This document shows, in pieces, positions 1-7,119 of a DNA stretch of 8,964 bases. The notes beneath the pieces were generated by a model. The model saw only the letters and a list, made by a program, of their open reading frames with translations, was not told the origin of the DNA and ran no database searches. Position numbers and translations under genes: made by a program. Source of the DNA: SIG480 sp045595605 (lineage in GTDB: Bacteria > Bacillota > Clostridia > Oscillospirales > JAAYXM01); contig JAZOAS010000125.1 of assembly GCA_045595605.1 (NCBI GenBank), positions 1-8,964 on the forward strand. Reading direction: 5' to 3'. The number at the start of each line of letters is the position of its first letter. Positions within the stretch are counted from its first letter, which is position 1.

Positions 1-183
1 CTGATAAAGGCGATCTATGTGGAAGCACCCGACAAGTCCAGCGGCAAGCGCAGACAGAAGATCCACATCGAATATGACGGCATCGGCTTTATCCCTTTGG
101 AAGAACTTGCGAAAAAGGAAACGGAGTGGCCGAAGTCACGCCGTCCCTTGAAAACAGTCGTTTTCAAGCATTTTTCAAAATAA
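1..183 (+). CDS. Large serine recombinase, C-terminal fragment (cut by window edge)
   Basis: Frame 1 is open from the first base to a TAA at 181-183 and gives 60 residues. The stretch VEAPDKSSGKRRQKIHIEY followed by DGIGFIP is typical of the DUF4368-type C-terminus of large serine site-specific recombinases (TnpX/TndX-like) carried by integrative elements of Clostridia. That assignment rests on family recognition. The catalytic serine domain, recombinase domain and zinc ribbon would lie upstream, outside the window, so activity cannot be judged. Such enzymes excise and integrate the element that encodes them, and their gene usually sits at one end of it. The next gene (227-1549) is on the opposite strand and looks chromosomal, so the element boundary probably lies just downstream. 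The protein ends in a basic tail (SRRPLKTVVFKHFSK). The alternative is a degraded recombinase remnant, because the 5' part is not visible. Confidence 0.8.
   Translation: MIKAIYVEAPDKSSGKRRQKIHIEYDGIGFIPLEELAKKETEWPKSRRPLKTVVFKHFSK
147..175 (+). terminator. Terminator-like hairpin inside the recombinase 3' end
   Basis: CTTGAAAAC at 147-155 pairs perfectly with GTTTTCAAG at 160-168 across a 4-nt loop. CA and five Ts (171-175) follow directly. The 9-bp stem and T-tract fit an intrinsic terminator for the forward strand, lying within the last codons of the recombinase. On the reverse strand no T-tract follows the stem, so it would not terminate the neighbouring reverse gene. The stem is AT-rich, so efficiency is uncertain. 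Confidence 0.5.
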
Positions 184-226
184 CTGTTTTACGAAGCCCC
201 GCCTAATGCCACCGCAGGTTTTTATT
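184..226. other. Short intergenic gap, possible mobile-element end
   Basis: These 43 bp separate the recombinase stop from the stop of the reverse-strand ceramidase-like gene. If the recombinase is the last gene of an integrated element, the attachment junction should lie here or very close by. I cannot identify the core, because large serine recombinases leave only 2-3 bp identities and the other element end is not in the window. I find no convincing terminator for the reverse gene here. Confidence 0.25.
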
Positions 227-1549
227 TTACTTTACGCTTTCAAAGAGCTCGATAATATCTTTTACCATAATATCGTCATAACCCGGAGCAAGCTTTGAAG
301 ACCTTGCTTCGTATCCGCCCTCATCGTATGCCTTTCTCGTCGGGAAGTATGTACCCGAAGCATTTGTAAGACAGCATACAAGCGTCGTTTTGTACGGAGA
401 CTCATCACATACGCGGTTTCCAAGCTCTGTGAACATCTCACCCGGAACTGCGAAAAAAACGATGTCTCCTATCGAAACAGCACCAAGAGTATATTCAAAA
501 AACTCAGGTCCGTTTTCAAGCAAAACTCTTCTTGTAGCCTCTGCAACAACTGTCGTAAGCTCCATCTTCTCAAACGGTATCTCATCATCACGACCTGCCT
601 CGTGAAGAGCTTTAATCCTGCGAGCCTCTTCAAGCTTGTCGTTTTCCATAAATGTCGGAAGCTTTGTTATCTTCTCAGCATACGAAATCTTCGCATCGGG
701 CAAAACTTCTGCCTTACCGCATATCTGAAGAACCGCACCCGCAACAACACGACCCATATGCTTCGCATGCTCATATCCGCGCGGAACACCGTCGAAGGTG
801 TCATACTCAAGACCGTTTCTATCCCCTGCTGTCGGGAACGGGTTGATGTGGTTTACATCGCCCTGCGGAGCTGAGAGGAAGATACACTTAACACCGTCAA
901 GCGACTTCTCGACTGTGCTTACAACAAAGCCCGGCCAGTCGCCCGAAATGAGCTCACCGCCGATTGTGTCTGCGTGAGTACCGAAGTTTACGAGGTAAAT
1001 ATCATCGCCACCCTCGCGGATAACCTTAACAAGCTTTACCGTCTCATTCGGAGTAGCAAGCGCATGGTCAACCTCAGGGTTATCAACACCCGGGTTTGTC
1101 TGTACATTTCCGTTCTTCATTCTGTAACGGCGTACAAAGGAGATACCCTCAGCCTTACCCTCTGCCGTAGCAAGCTTTGCAGGTTTAAGGTCCGCAAGAG
1201 CCATTGCCGCAGCATCGCGAAGCTGAACAGCGAGGAAGTCTTTATATTCACCGTCGCCTATTACAGGCCCTGTGTGAGTATGAGAGGCATTGATATAGAT
1301 AGCCTCAATCGGAATATTACAAAATTCAGAAATAATCTTTCTGCATTCTGCCGCCTGCTCAATATTAAGATATATAATATCCGCGCCGATTATAAGGACC
1401 TTCTTCTCTCCGTCAGAAAGTGCCATAGCGCTGACATAAAGCTCATCAAGAACGCCTTTGGCAAATCTTTTTTCATAATAGCCTGATATCGGCGTTCCAA
1501 GCGGAGGTGTAATAAGTCTTCTTCCAAAACCTGCTTTTAATGTTGACAT
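227..1549 (-). CDS. Neutral/alkaline ceramidase-fold family metalloprotein
   Basis: The 440-residue product belongs to the neutral/alkaline non-lysosomal ceramidase N-terminal family (PF04734-like). Visible marks are GFGRRLITPPLG near the N-terminus, the metal-site motif ASHTHTGP (88-95), FGTHADT with H192, PQGDVN (228-233), VPGEMFTELG with E371, and GGYEAR with Y413. By comparison with Pseudomonas ceramidase, one histidine of the SHTH motif (probably H92), H192, E371 and Y413 fit the zinc ligands. The residue matching the catalytic serine of the GDxSPN motif is asparagine (N233), and there is no signal peptide, so a cytoplasmic enzyme with another amidase or hydrolase substrate is more likely than a secreted ceramidase. 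The family's C-terminal immunoglobulin-like domain is absent, as in many bacterial members. The ATG is preceded by AAAGGAG (complement of 1558-1564) at 8 nt. The gene appears to be transcribed alone. The substrate is unknown. Confidence 0.8.
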   Translation of the reverse strand: MSTLKAGFGRRLITPPLGTPISGYYEKRFAKGVLDELYVSAMALSDGEKKVLIIGADIIYLNIEQAAECRKIISEFCNIPIEAIYINASHTHTGPVIGDGEYKDFLAVQLRDAAAMALADLKPAKLATAEGKAEGISFVRRYRMKNGNVQTNPGVDNPEVDHALATPNETVKLVKVIREGGDDIYLVNFGTHADTIGGELISGDWPGFVVSTVEKSLDGVKCIFLSAPQGDVNHINPFPTAGDRNGLEYDTFDGVPRGYEHAKHMGRVVAGAVLQICGKAEVLPDAKISYAEKITKLPTFMENDKLEEARRIKALHEAGRDDEIPFEKMELTTVVAEATRRVLLENGPEFFEYTLGAVSIGDIVFFAVPGEMFTELGNRVCDESPYKTTLVCCLTNASGTYFPTRKAYDEGGYEARSSKLAPGYDDIMVKDIIELFESVK

Positions 1550-1584
1550 TTCAATTTCTCCTTTTACTGGAAATATTCGTATTA

Positions 1585-1613
1585 ATTATACTCTGCACCA
1601 CTTCTCTTGTCAA
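1585..1613 (-). promoter_or_regulatory. Consensus sigma-A promoter for the ceramidase-like gene
   Basis: On the reverse strand a perfect -35 TTGACA (complement of 1608-1613) and a perfect -10 TATAAT (complement of 1585-1590) are separated by exactly 17 bp. Transcription would start near 1578, leaving a 5' leader of about 30 nt that carries the AAAGGAG ribosome binding site. This is the clearest promoter in the window and implies strong, vegetative housekeeping expression unless a regulator intervenes. Confidence 0.8.
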
Positions 1614-1633
1614 TTGCAAAAGCGATAAAAAGC

Positions 1634-1662
1634 TTTACTAAATCGACAAAATATGATAAAAT
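1634..1662 (+). promoter_or_regulatory. Probable sigma-A promoter for the DagK-like gene
   Basis: TTTACT (1634-1639) and TAAAAT (1657-1662) are 17 bp apart and match the -35 and -10 consensus at 4 and 5 of 6 positions. The site lies back-to-back with the divergent promoter at 1585-1613. The overlapping TATGAT at 1652-1657 is an alternative -10, but no good -35 is correctly spaced for it. Confidence 0.45.
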
Positions 1663-1701
1663 TATTGTGTTTGAAATTCTGATTTTGTCAGGAGATGAGT
1701 T

Positions 1702-2580
1702 ATGAAAAAGTATATCTTATACAACCCGCTTGCGGGCAACGAACAGACCGCGCAGGCCGCAAGAAAGCTTGATTCTCTCTATATAGGTCACGAGACTGTT
1801 TATCTCGATATTCTCGAAATCAAGAGCTATAACGACTTCTTCTCTGCCCTTTCACCCGAGGATGAAATTATCATCTGCGGTGGTGACGGCACGCTTAATA
1901 AATTCATCAACCGCATCGGTAGTATGGAAATCAAAAATAAGATTTTCTACTATGCAACAGGCTCAGGCAACGACTTTTTAAACGACCTCGGAAAGCCGCG
2001 CGGGTCAGAGCCGTTTATGGTGAATGATTATATTGAAAACCTTCCGACAGTCGAGATTGACGGTCAGATCTACCGCTTCTTTAACGGCATCGGATACGGC
2101 ATTGACGGCGCCGTCTGCGAAGAGGGTGACAAAATGCGCAAGAAGAACAAAAAGAAGATTAACTATACCACAATCGCAATCAAGCTTATTCTCTTCTCTT
2201 TCCGCACGAAAAACGCCAAAATAAGCATCGACGGTGAATCCCTCGAATTCAGTAAGGTCTGGCTCGCGCCATCAATGTTCGGCCGTTTCTTCGGTGGCGG
2301 TATGATGATTGCCCCCGCTCAGAAAAGAGGCAGCGACACACTTTCCGTCGTTCTTGCACACGATTGCGGCAAGCTCCGCCTGCTCACAATATTCCCCTCA
2401 ATCTTCAAAGGCGAGCATGTAAAATATACAAAATACATCAAAACCTATACCGGTCGCGAAATCACTGTCGAGTTTGACTCACCCTGCGCTTTGCAGATAG
2501 ACGGTGAGGTTATCTCCGGTGTCAAGAAGTATTCCGTAAAAGCCGCTTCTCCGAAAAAGGCTGAGGTAATCGCCGAATAA
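1702..2580 (+). CDS. Diacylglycerol kinase family lipid kinase
   Basis: The 292-residue product has the DAGK catalytic fold shared by DgkB, YegS and BmrU. It would phosphorylate diacylglycerol or a related lipid with ATP at the inner membrane face; DgkB-type enzymes recycle diacylglycerol to phosphatidic acid in Gram-positives. Motifs in order are NPLAGN (8-13), the nucleotide-binding CGGDGTLN (59-66), ATGSGNDF (85-92), FNGIGYGIDG (127-136), FGGGMMIAP (197-205) and QIDGE (265-269). The length is normal for the family (about 290-310), with no signal peptide or membrane helix, as expected for a peripheral enzyme. AGGAGA (1690-1695) precedes the ATG by 6 nt. A basic stretch, MRKKNKKK (145-152), may help membrane contact. 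Lipid specificity cannot be read from the sequence; sphingoid base or other lipid kinases share these motifs. The gene is monocistronic and ends at the bidirectional terminator 2592-2626. Confidence 0.88.
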   Translation: MKKYILYNPLAGNEQTAQAARKLDSLYIGHETVYLDILEIKSYNDFFSALSPEDEIIICGGDGTLNKFINRIGSMEIKNKIFYYATGSGNDFLNDLGKPRGSEPFMVNDYIENLPTVEIDGQIYRFFNGIGYGIDGAVCEEGDKMRKKNKKKINYTTIAIKLILFSFRTKNAKISIDGESLEFSKVWLAPSMFGRFFGGGMMIAPAQKRGSDTLSVVLAHDCGKLRLLTIFPSIFKGEHVKYTKYIKTYTGREITVEFDSPCALQIDGEVISGVKKYSVKAASPKKAEVIAE

Positions 2581-2591
2581 CTACACATAAC

Positions 2592-2626
2592 AAAAACCCT
2601 TGTGAAATTTCTTCACAAGGGTTTTT
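2592..2626. terminator. Bidirectional intrinsic terminator between the DagK-like gene and pckG
   Basis: AAAAACCCTTGTGAA (2592-2606) pairs perfectly with TTCACAAGGGTTTTT (2612-2626) around the loop ATTTC. The forward strand ends in a T6 run, and the reverse strand reads GGG followed by T5. It can therefore end both convergent transcripts and fills most of the 67-bp gap between their stop codons. Confidence 0.9.
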
Positions 2627-2647
2627 TATACTTAAATATTCTGAAGC

Positions 2648-4426
2648 TTAGCCGAGGCGAGCCTTGAGGCCTTCGAGCTGGTTGTACATTTCCTTCGGCA
2701 TACGGTTGCCAACGCTCTGAATCTTAGCGTAGAACTCTTCGAGGTTAGCAGCGTCTTCCATCCAGAGGTCCTTGTCAACTGAGAGGATGTCCTTGAGGAT
2801 ATCGAGAGTTACCTCGTCCTCAATGCCCTCGCGGTTGATGTCCTCAGGATTCGGAACATAACCGATCGGAGTTTCAACAGCGCCAACTTCATCATCGCAG
2901 CGCTTGAGGATCCACTCAAGAACGCGGAGATTGTCGCCGAATCCCGGCCAGAGGAACTTGCCGTCAGAGTCAGTTCTGAACCAGTTTGTGTTGAAGATCT
3001 TCGGCTTCTTTGTGATCTTCTCGCCCATTTCGAGCCAATGTGCGAAGTAGTCGCCCATATTGTATCCGCAGAACGGAAGCATAGCCATCGGGTCACGACG
3101 GACAACACCAACTGCACCAGCAGCTGCAGCAGTAGTTTCAGAAGCCATAGCAGAACCTACGAATACACCGTGGTTCCAGTCGAATGACTGATATACGAGC
3201 GGAGCTGTCTTTGCACGACGGCCACCGAATACGATAGCAGAAATCGGAACACCCGTCGGGCTTTCAAATTCCGGAGAGATGCACGGGCAGTTGCAAGCCG
3301 GAGCTGTGAAACGGGAGTTCGGGTGAGCGCCCTTCTCGCCAGACTCGCAGTCCCACTTCTCGCCCTTCCAGTTGATAGCGTTCTTCGGAGGATTCTTGTC
3401 AAGACCTTCCCACCAAACTGTGTTCTCTTCAACATTGTGAACAACATTTGTGAAGATTGTGTTCTTGAGGCAGGAGTGAAGCGCGTTCGGGTTGGACTTC
3501 TCGTTTGTACCCGGAGCAACGCCGAAGAAGCCTGCTTCAGGGTTGATAGCCCAGAGACCGCCATCTTCGCCGATGCGGAGCCATGCGATATCGTCACCTA
3601 CGCACTCAACCTCATAGCCCTTTTCCTTGTAAGCCTTCGGCGGAATGAGCATAGCGAGGTTTGTCTTTCCGCAAGCAGACGGGAAAGCTGCTGCGATGTA
3701 CTTCTTAGTACCGTTAGGAGCCTTAACGCCGAGGATGAGCATATGCTCAGCCATCCAGCCTTCCTTGCGGCCCTGATAAGAAGCGATACGAAGAGCGAAG
3801 CACTTCTTACCGAGGAGAACATTTCCGCCGTAACCTGAGTTAATGGACCAGATTGTGTTATCCTGCGGGAACTGAACGATATATCTCTCTTCAGGATTCA
3901 TTGTAGCACGGGAATGGAGACCGTGAACAAAGTCAGCGCTGTCGCCGAGGTTATCAAGGACAGCCTTTCCGATACGAGTCATAATTTCCATGTTGAGAAC
4001 AACATAGATAGAGTCTGTAATCTCGATACCCGCTTTCGCAAACGGAGAGCCTACAACGCCCATTGAGAACGGAAGAACATACATAGTTCTGCCCTTCATG
4101 CTGCCGTCGTAAAGCTTTCTGAGCTTTGCATACATCTCAGCGGGATCCATCCAGTTATTTGTAGCACCTGCTTCTTCCTTTGTCGGAGCGCAGATGAATG
4201 TGCGGTCTTCAACACGAGCAACATCATCGATTGCTGTTCTGTGGAGGTAGCATCCCGGAAGCTTTTCTTCGTTAAGCTTAATCATCTCTCCGGTAGCACA
4301 AGCCTCAGCACGAAGAGCATCGAGCTGCTCCTTGCTGCCGTCAATCCAGACTACTGAATCCGGCTTGTTGAGGTCAATCATTTCGTTGACCCATTCATTT
4401 ACATACTTGTTGGTTGTCAAACTCAT
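2648..4426 (-). CDS. pckG: Phosphoenolpyruvate carboxykinase (GTP)
   Basis: The 592-residue product is a full-length GTP-dependent PEP carboxykinase, a cytosolic enzyme interconverting oxaloacetate plus GTP with PEP, CO2 and GDP. In a fermenting anaerobe it may run towards oxaloacetate. Landmarks aligned to the vertebrate enzyme are DVARVEDRT with R71 (PEP/oxaloacetate contact), RTMYVLPFSMG (113-123), metal ligands K208, H228 and D279, and the P-loop FPSACGKTN (248-256) with the active-site cysteine C252. FGGRRAKTAP (400-409) and the mobile lid near SMASETTAAAAG (425-436) follow. No key residue is missing. The codons look strongly selected (lysine mostly AAG, arginine often CGT), which suggests high expression, unlike spoIIE next to it. 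The ATG follows GAAAGGGG (complement of 4439-4446) at about 12 nt. It is divergent from spoIIE and convergent with the DagK-like gene, so it is transcribed alone. Confidence 0.97.
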   Translation of the reverse strand: MSLTTNKYVNEWVNEMIDLNKPDSVVWIDGSKEQLDALRAEACATGEMIKLNEEKLPGCYLHRTAIDDVARVEDRTFICAPTKEEAGATNNWMDPAEMYAKLRKLYDGSMKGRTMYVLPFSMGVVGSPFAKAGIEITDSIYVVLNMEIMTRIGKAVLDNLGDSADFVHGLHSRATMNPEERYIVQFPQDNTIWSINSGYGGNVLLGKKCFALRIASYQGRKEGWMAEHMLILGVKAPNGTKKYIAAAFPSACGKTNLAMLIPPKAYKEKGYEVECVGDDIAWLRIGEDGGLWAINPEAGFFGVAPGTNEKSNPNALHSCLKNTIFTNVVHNVEENTVWWEGLDKNPPKNAINWKGEKWDCESGEKGAHPNSRFTAPACNCPCISPEFESPTGVPISAIVFGGRRAKTAPLVYQSFDWNHGVFVGSAMASETTAAAAGAVGVVRRDPMAMLPFCGYNMGDYFAHWLEMGEKITKKPKIFNTNWFRTDSDGKFLWPGFGDNLRVLEWILKRCDDEVGAVETPIGYVPNPEDINREGIEDEVTLDILKDILSVDKDLWMEDAANLEEFYAKIQSVGNRMPKEMYNQLEGLKARLG

Positions 4427-4751
4427 TTTATGAATTCGCCCCTTTCGTGATACTCAAAAGTTTTGCTACATATTATTCTATTATGTTTTTGTCAAAATAT
4501 CAAGTCTTTTTCGTGAGAAAATCAAAAATTTAACAAAGTTTTTTTTGACATTTTGACGAAAACTTTTCCCCGCTCTTTCCGCAAAAGAGAACACACTTTT
4601 GTAAACTTCTTTTTACAGCCTTATTTTTTGAACTTTTTTGACATAATATACATTTGATTTATTCTTTTTTACTTACATTTTACGACTTATTATTCATTAT
4701 ATTTCCTTTATACTTTTTACAGAAACACATTTTGAAAGGAAATTTAAATCA
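4427..4751. promoter_or_regulatory. AT-rich divergent control region between pckG and spoIIE
   Basis: These 325 bp hold no ORF or RNA gene that I can support. The octamer TTTTGACA occurs at 4543-4550 and 4636-4643 on the forward strand and at 4490-4497 on the reverse strand, and TTTTGACG abuts the first copy at 4551-4558. The reverse copy supplies a perfect -35 (4490-4495) for pckG, but the only 17-bp-spaced -10 is the weak TATGTA (4467-4472). AAAGTTTT (4535-4542) and AAAACTTT (4559-4566) form an inverted repeat enclosing the tandem pair. TGACGAA (4554-4560) matches the Spo0A-box form TGNCGAA. For spoIIE I find AT-rich -10-like hexamers (TATTAT 4688-4693, TATATT 4698-4703) but no convincing correctly spaced -35. 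The spoIIE ribosome binding site GAAAGGA is at 4734-4740. Confidence 0.4.
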
Positions 4752-7073
4752 ATGGATGTCAAAAAGAATTTGCCGAGAAAACCTCACATACATACGCTTG
4801 CAAAATCGCTTACTTCAAAGCTCCCGCTTCACCTTCTCTCCTACCCTGCCGTATTCGCAACCTCCTTTATTCTCTCTCGCGCAGTTTTTCTCGGTGGAAG
4901 TGCGCCCTTCGGGCTTGCCGTCAGCGCCGCTCTCGGCGCAGGGAAATACTCACTTCTCGGACTTTTGGGTGCAACATTCGGATACCTTTCCGTTTTCGAG
5001 GAAATCAACTCTCTTAAATATATCGCCTGCCTGATCCTCGTTTTCACGGCACATTTCGTCTTTTCAGGAACCTCTCTCGTACGAAAAAAATATTTTGTTC
5101 CTTTTTCCGTAATTATTCCCGCCTTTTGTATAAACTTTGTTTTTCTGGCGGACGGCGGATTTACGCTTTTTGACACGGCCCTTTCTTTTTTTGAAATTCT
5201 CATTTCGGCAATAAGCGCAACCTTTCTTCGCGCACTTATCGAAACAGACAAGGCTTCGCCCGCAAGGCTTTCAGGCGCGCTCCTTGCTCTTTCATTTGCC
5301 TTCTGCGCATCTCTCTCCGCCTTTTCGTTCTTTCATCTTGTCTCCCCTGGAAGAGTTCTTGCACTTCTTTTAATTCTCCTGTGCTCTTCCCGCGGAAATC
5401 TCGGCATCGGCGCCGCGAGCGGGCTTCTTCTAGGTTGTTCTGTATCTCTCTCGCTCTCTTCAAGTGAATACGGAATTATATTCGGAATCTGCGGTACAAT
5501 ATTCGCAGCATTCTTTTCACTTGGAAAATTCTATGCACTTGCCATGTCCTTTATATCCTCCGCGTGTATATGCGCATGTCTCAATGCAAATCTTGCGCTT
5601 TCCTTTCTGATTGAATTTCCAATTTCCACAGGTCTTTTCCTTCTCCTCGAGCGACCTTTTTCAAAGCACACACGCCGTTTCTTTATAAAAAGTGGCGGGC
5701 ATACGGACATACACCTCCGCAAATACATAACCGAGCGCCTTAACTGTGCCGCAAACGCCTTCAAAAGTCTCGGAAACTCTGTCACAAAACTTCAACGGCC
5801 TGAGGAGAAGACAAAGCTTTCTGATGTCCGTGATTTTTTCGAAAAAAGCACCCGTGAATTCTGTAAAAAATGCTCACTTTGGTCAATCTGCTGGGACCGT
5901 GATTTTTCTTCGACCCGTGATGCTTTCACAAAGGCAGGAAACGCGATAACAAAGAACGGATCTCTCCGCGCCCGAGATTTCCCCGTATATTTTTCCTCGC
6001 GCTGTCTTAATACCGAGAACTTCGTAAACGCTGTTAATCGCGAAATTTTTGCACTTCGTTACAGATATCAGCTGGATGAAACTTTACGCGAAAGTCGTGA
6101 ACTCTTCAAAAAGCAGTATTCAGACATTTCAGCGGTTTTCTCGGGACTTTCTTCGGACCTTGCCAACAATGCACGCTTTGACGAAGATGCTGAAGCCGAA
6201 ATCCGGGACATTCTAACTTCTCGCGGAATCCTCTGCGAGACGGCGGTATATCGCGATTCTGAGAATCACCTCAATATCCACATCTGCGGACGCGACCTTT
6301 CGGAGATTATGAAAAACACAGCTGAGCTTCTCCCGCTTTTTTCAAAGGCTTGCGAAGCCGTTTTTTCAGAACCGAAATTCTCACCTTCAAAAGAGCTTGA
6401 CGACATAATTATCCGCGAAAAGCCACGACTTCGGGCAGTGTTCGGGGCTTCTGCAAAAAGCCGTTCTGACGCGTCTCCCAGTGGCGATTCAGGGAGCTTT
6501 TTCTACCCTTCAAACGGCAAAGTCGCTCTCCTTCTTTCAGACGGAATGGGCAGCGGTCGGCTTGCCGCCGCCGAGAGCGCAGGAAGCATAAATCTCCTCT
6601 CGGACCTTCTCAAAAGCGGACTATCCCCCAGAGACGCGCTGTCAGCGCTTCAGTCTGTACTCTCCTTGCGCTTTGAATTTACCGGAAGTTTTTCGACCCT
6701 CGATCTATTCTTCGCAGACCTCTTTACAGGGCAGACGGAAATCTATAAACTCGGTGGTGCACCAACATACATAAAGCGCGGAAACAGAATCCGCCGGATT
6801 ACAGCATCAAGCCTCCCTGCCGGTTTTCGCCTCGGCAGCATGAGTGAGCCCGAAGTCACCCCACTTACCCTTGAGGCCGGCGATTTCATCATAATGACAA
6901 GTGACGGCATTGCCGACGGAAATGACGATGTGAAACTCCTTGAATTTCTCTCAGATATATCATGCACCTCTCCTAAAGCTCTTGCAGATGAGATTTTGGC
7001 ATTCTCGCTTTCCGGTTACAAAAAAAATGACGATATGACCGTCGCCGTAATTCTGATTGAGAATGAATACTGA
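4752..7073 (+). CDS. spoIIE: Stage II sporulation protein E, PP2C-type serine phosphatase
   Basis: The 773-residue product matches SpoIIE in architecture and length. This membrane phosphatase dephosphorylates SpoIIAA-P to release sigma-F in the forespore, and it also contributes to the asymmetric septum. Residues about 30-300 form roughly ten hydrophobic membrane segments. The central region includes the cysteine cluster CKKCSLWSIC (C371, C374, C380), typical of clostridial SpoIIE. The C-terminal PP2C domain carries SGDS (577-580), SDGMGSG (596-602, D597), STLDLFFADLFTG (648-660), SSLPAGFRLG (686-695), TSDGIADG (716-723, D718) and NDDMTV (759-764), with metal-binding aspartates in place. The ATG follows GAAAGGA (4734-4740) at 11 nt. 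A sporulation-specific promoter is expected but not clearly seen. The common clostridial downstream partners (tilS, hpt, ftsH) are absent; a small membrane-protein gene follows instead. Confidence 0.95.
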   Translation: MDVKKNLPRKPHIHTLAKSLTSKLPLHLLSYPAVFATSFILSRAVFLGGSAPFGLAVSAALGAGKYSLLGLLGATFGYLSVFEEINSLKYIACLILVFTAHFVFSGTSLVRKKYFVPFSVIIPAFCINFVFLADGGFTLFDTALSFFEILISAISATFLRALIETDKASPARLSGALLALSFAFCASLSAFSFFHLVSPGRVLALLLILLCSSRGNLGIGAASGLLLGCSVSLSLSSSEYGIIFGICGTIFAAFFSLGKFYALAMSFISSACICACLNANLALSFLIEFPISTGLFLLLERPFSKHTRRFFIKSGGHTDIHLRKYITERLNCAANAFKSLGNSVTKLQRPEEKTKLSDVRDFFEKSTREFCKKCSLWSICWDRDFSSTRDAFTKAGNAITKNGSLRARDFPVYFSSRCLNTENFVNAVNREIFALRYRYQLDETLRESRELFKKQYSDISAVFSGLSSDLANNARFDEDAEAEIRDILTSRGILCETAVYRDSENHLNIHICGRDLSEIMKNTAELLPLFSKACEAVFSEPKFSPSKELDDIIIREKPRLRAVFGASAKSRSDASPSGDSGSFFYPSNGKVALLLSDGMGSGRLAAAESAGSINLLSDLLKSGLSPRDALSALQSVLSLRFEFTGSFSTLDLFFADLFTGQTEIYKLGGAPTYIKRGNRIRRITASSLPAGFRLGSMSEPEVTPLTLEAGDFIIMTSDGIADGNDDVKLLEFLSDISCTSPKALADEILAFSLSGYKKNDDMTVAVILIENEY

Positions 7074-7119
7074 TATGCGTTATCGGTTAAACTAACTCAA
7101 AAGTTTTTGGGAGATATCT

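Noticed and set aside
974..1486. 170-codon forward ORF opposite the ceramidase-like gene
   Set aside because: It lies wholly antisense to a clearly conserved gene, has no family features and no ribosome binding site of note.
2599..2617. TTGTGAA-ATTTC-TTCACAA resembles a Rex redox-repressor operator
   Set aside because: It lies between two convergent 3' ends, has a 5-nt rather than 4-nt centre, and is flanked by CCC/GGG and A/T runs that make a complete intrinsic terminator.
3323..3838. 171-codon forward ORF opposite pckG
   Set aside because: The long open antisense frame is a by-product of strong codon bias in pckG, and its translation has no recognisable domain.
4427..4751. Riboswitch, small RNA or tRNA in the pckG-spoIIE gap
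   Set aside because: The gap is very AT-rich and shows no cloverleaf, no conserved riboswitch core and no strong hairpin with a T-tract.
4654..5034. 126-codon forward ORF overlapping the start of spoIIE
   Set aside because: It starts in AT-rich non-coding sequence without a ribosome binding site and runs out of frame through the spoIIE membrane domain; its hydrophobicity comes from T-rich codons.
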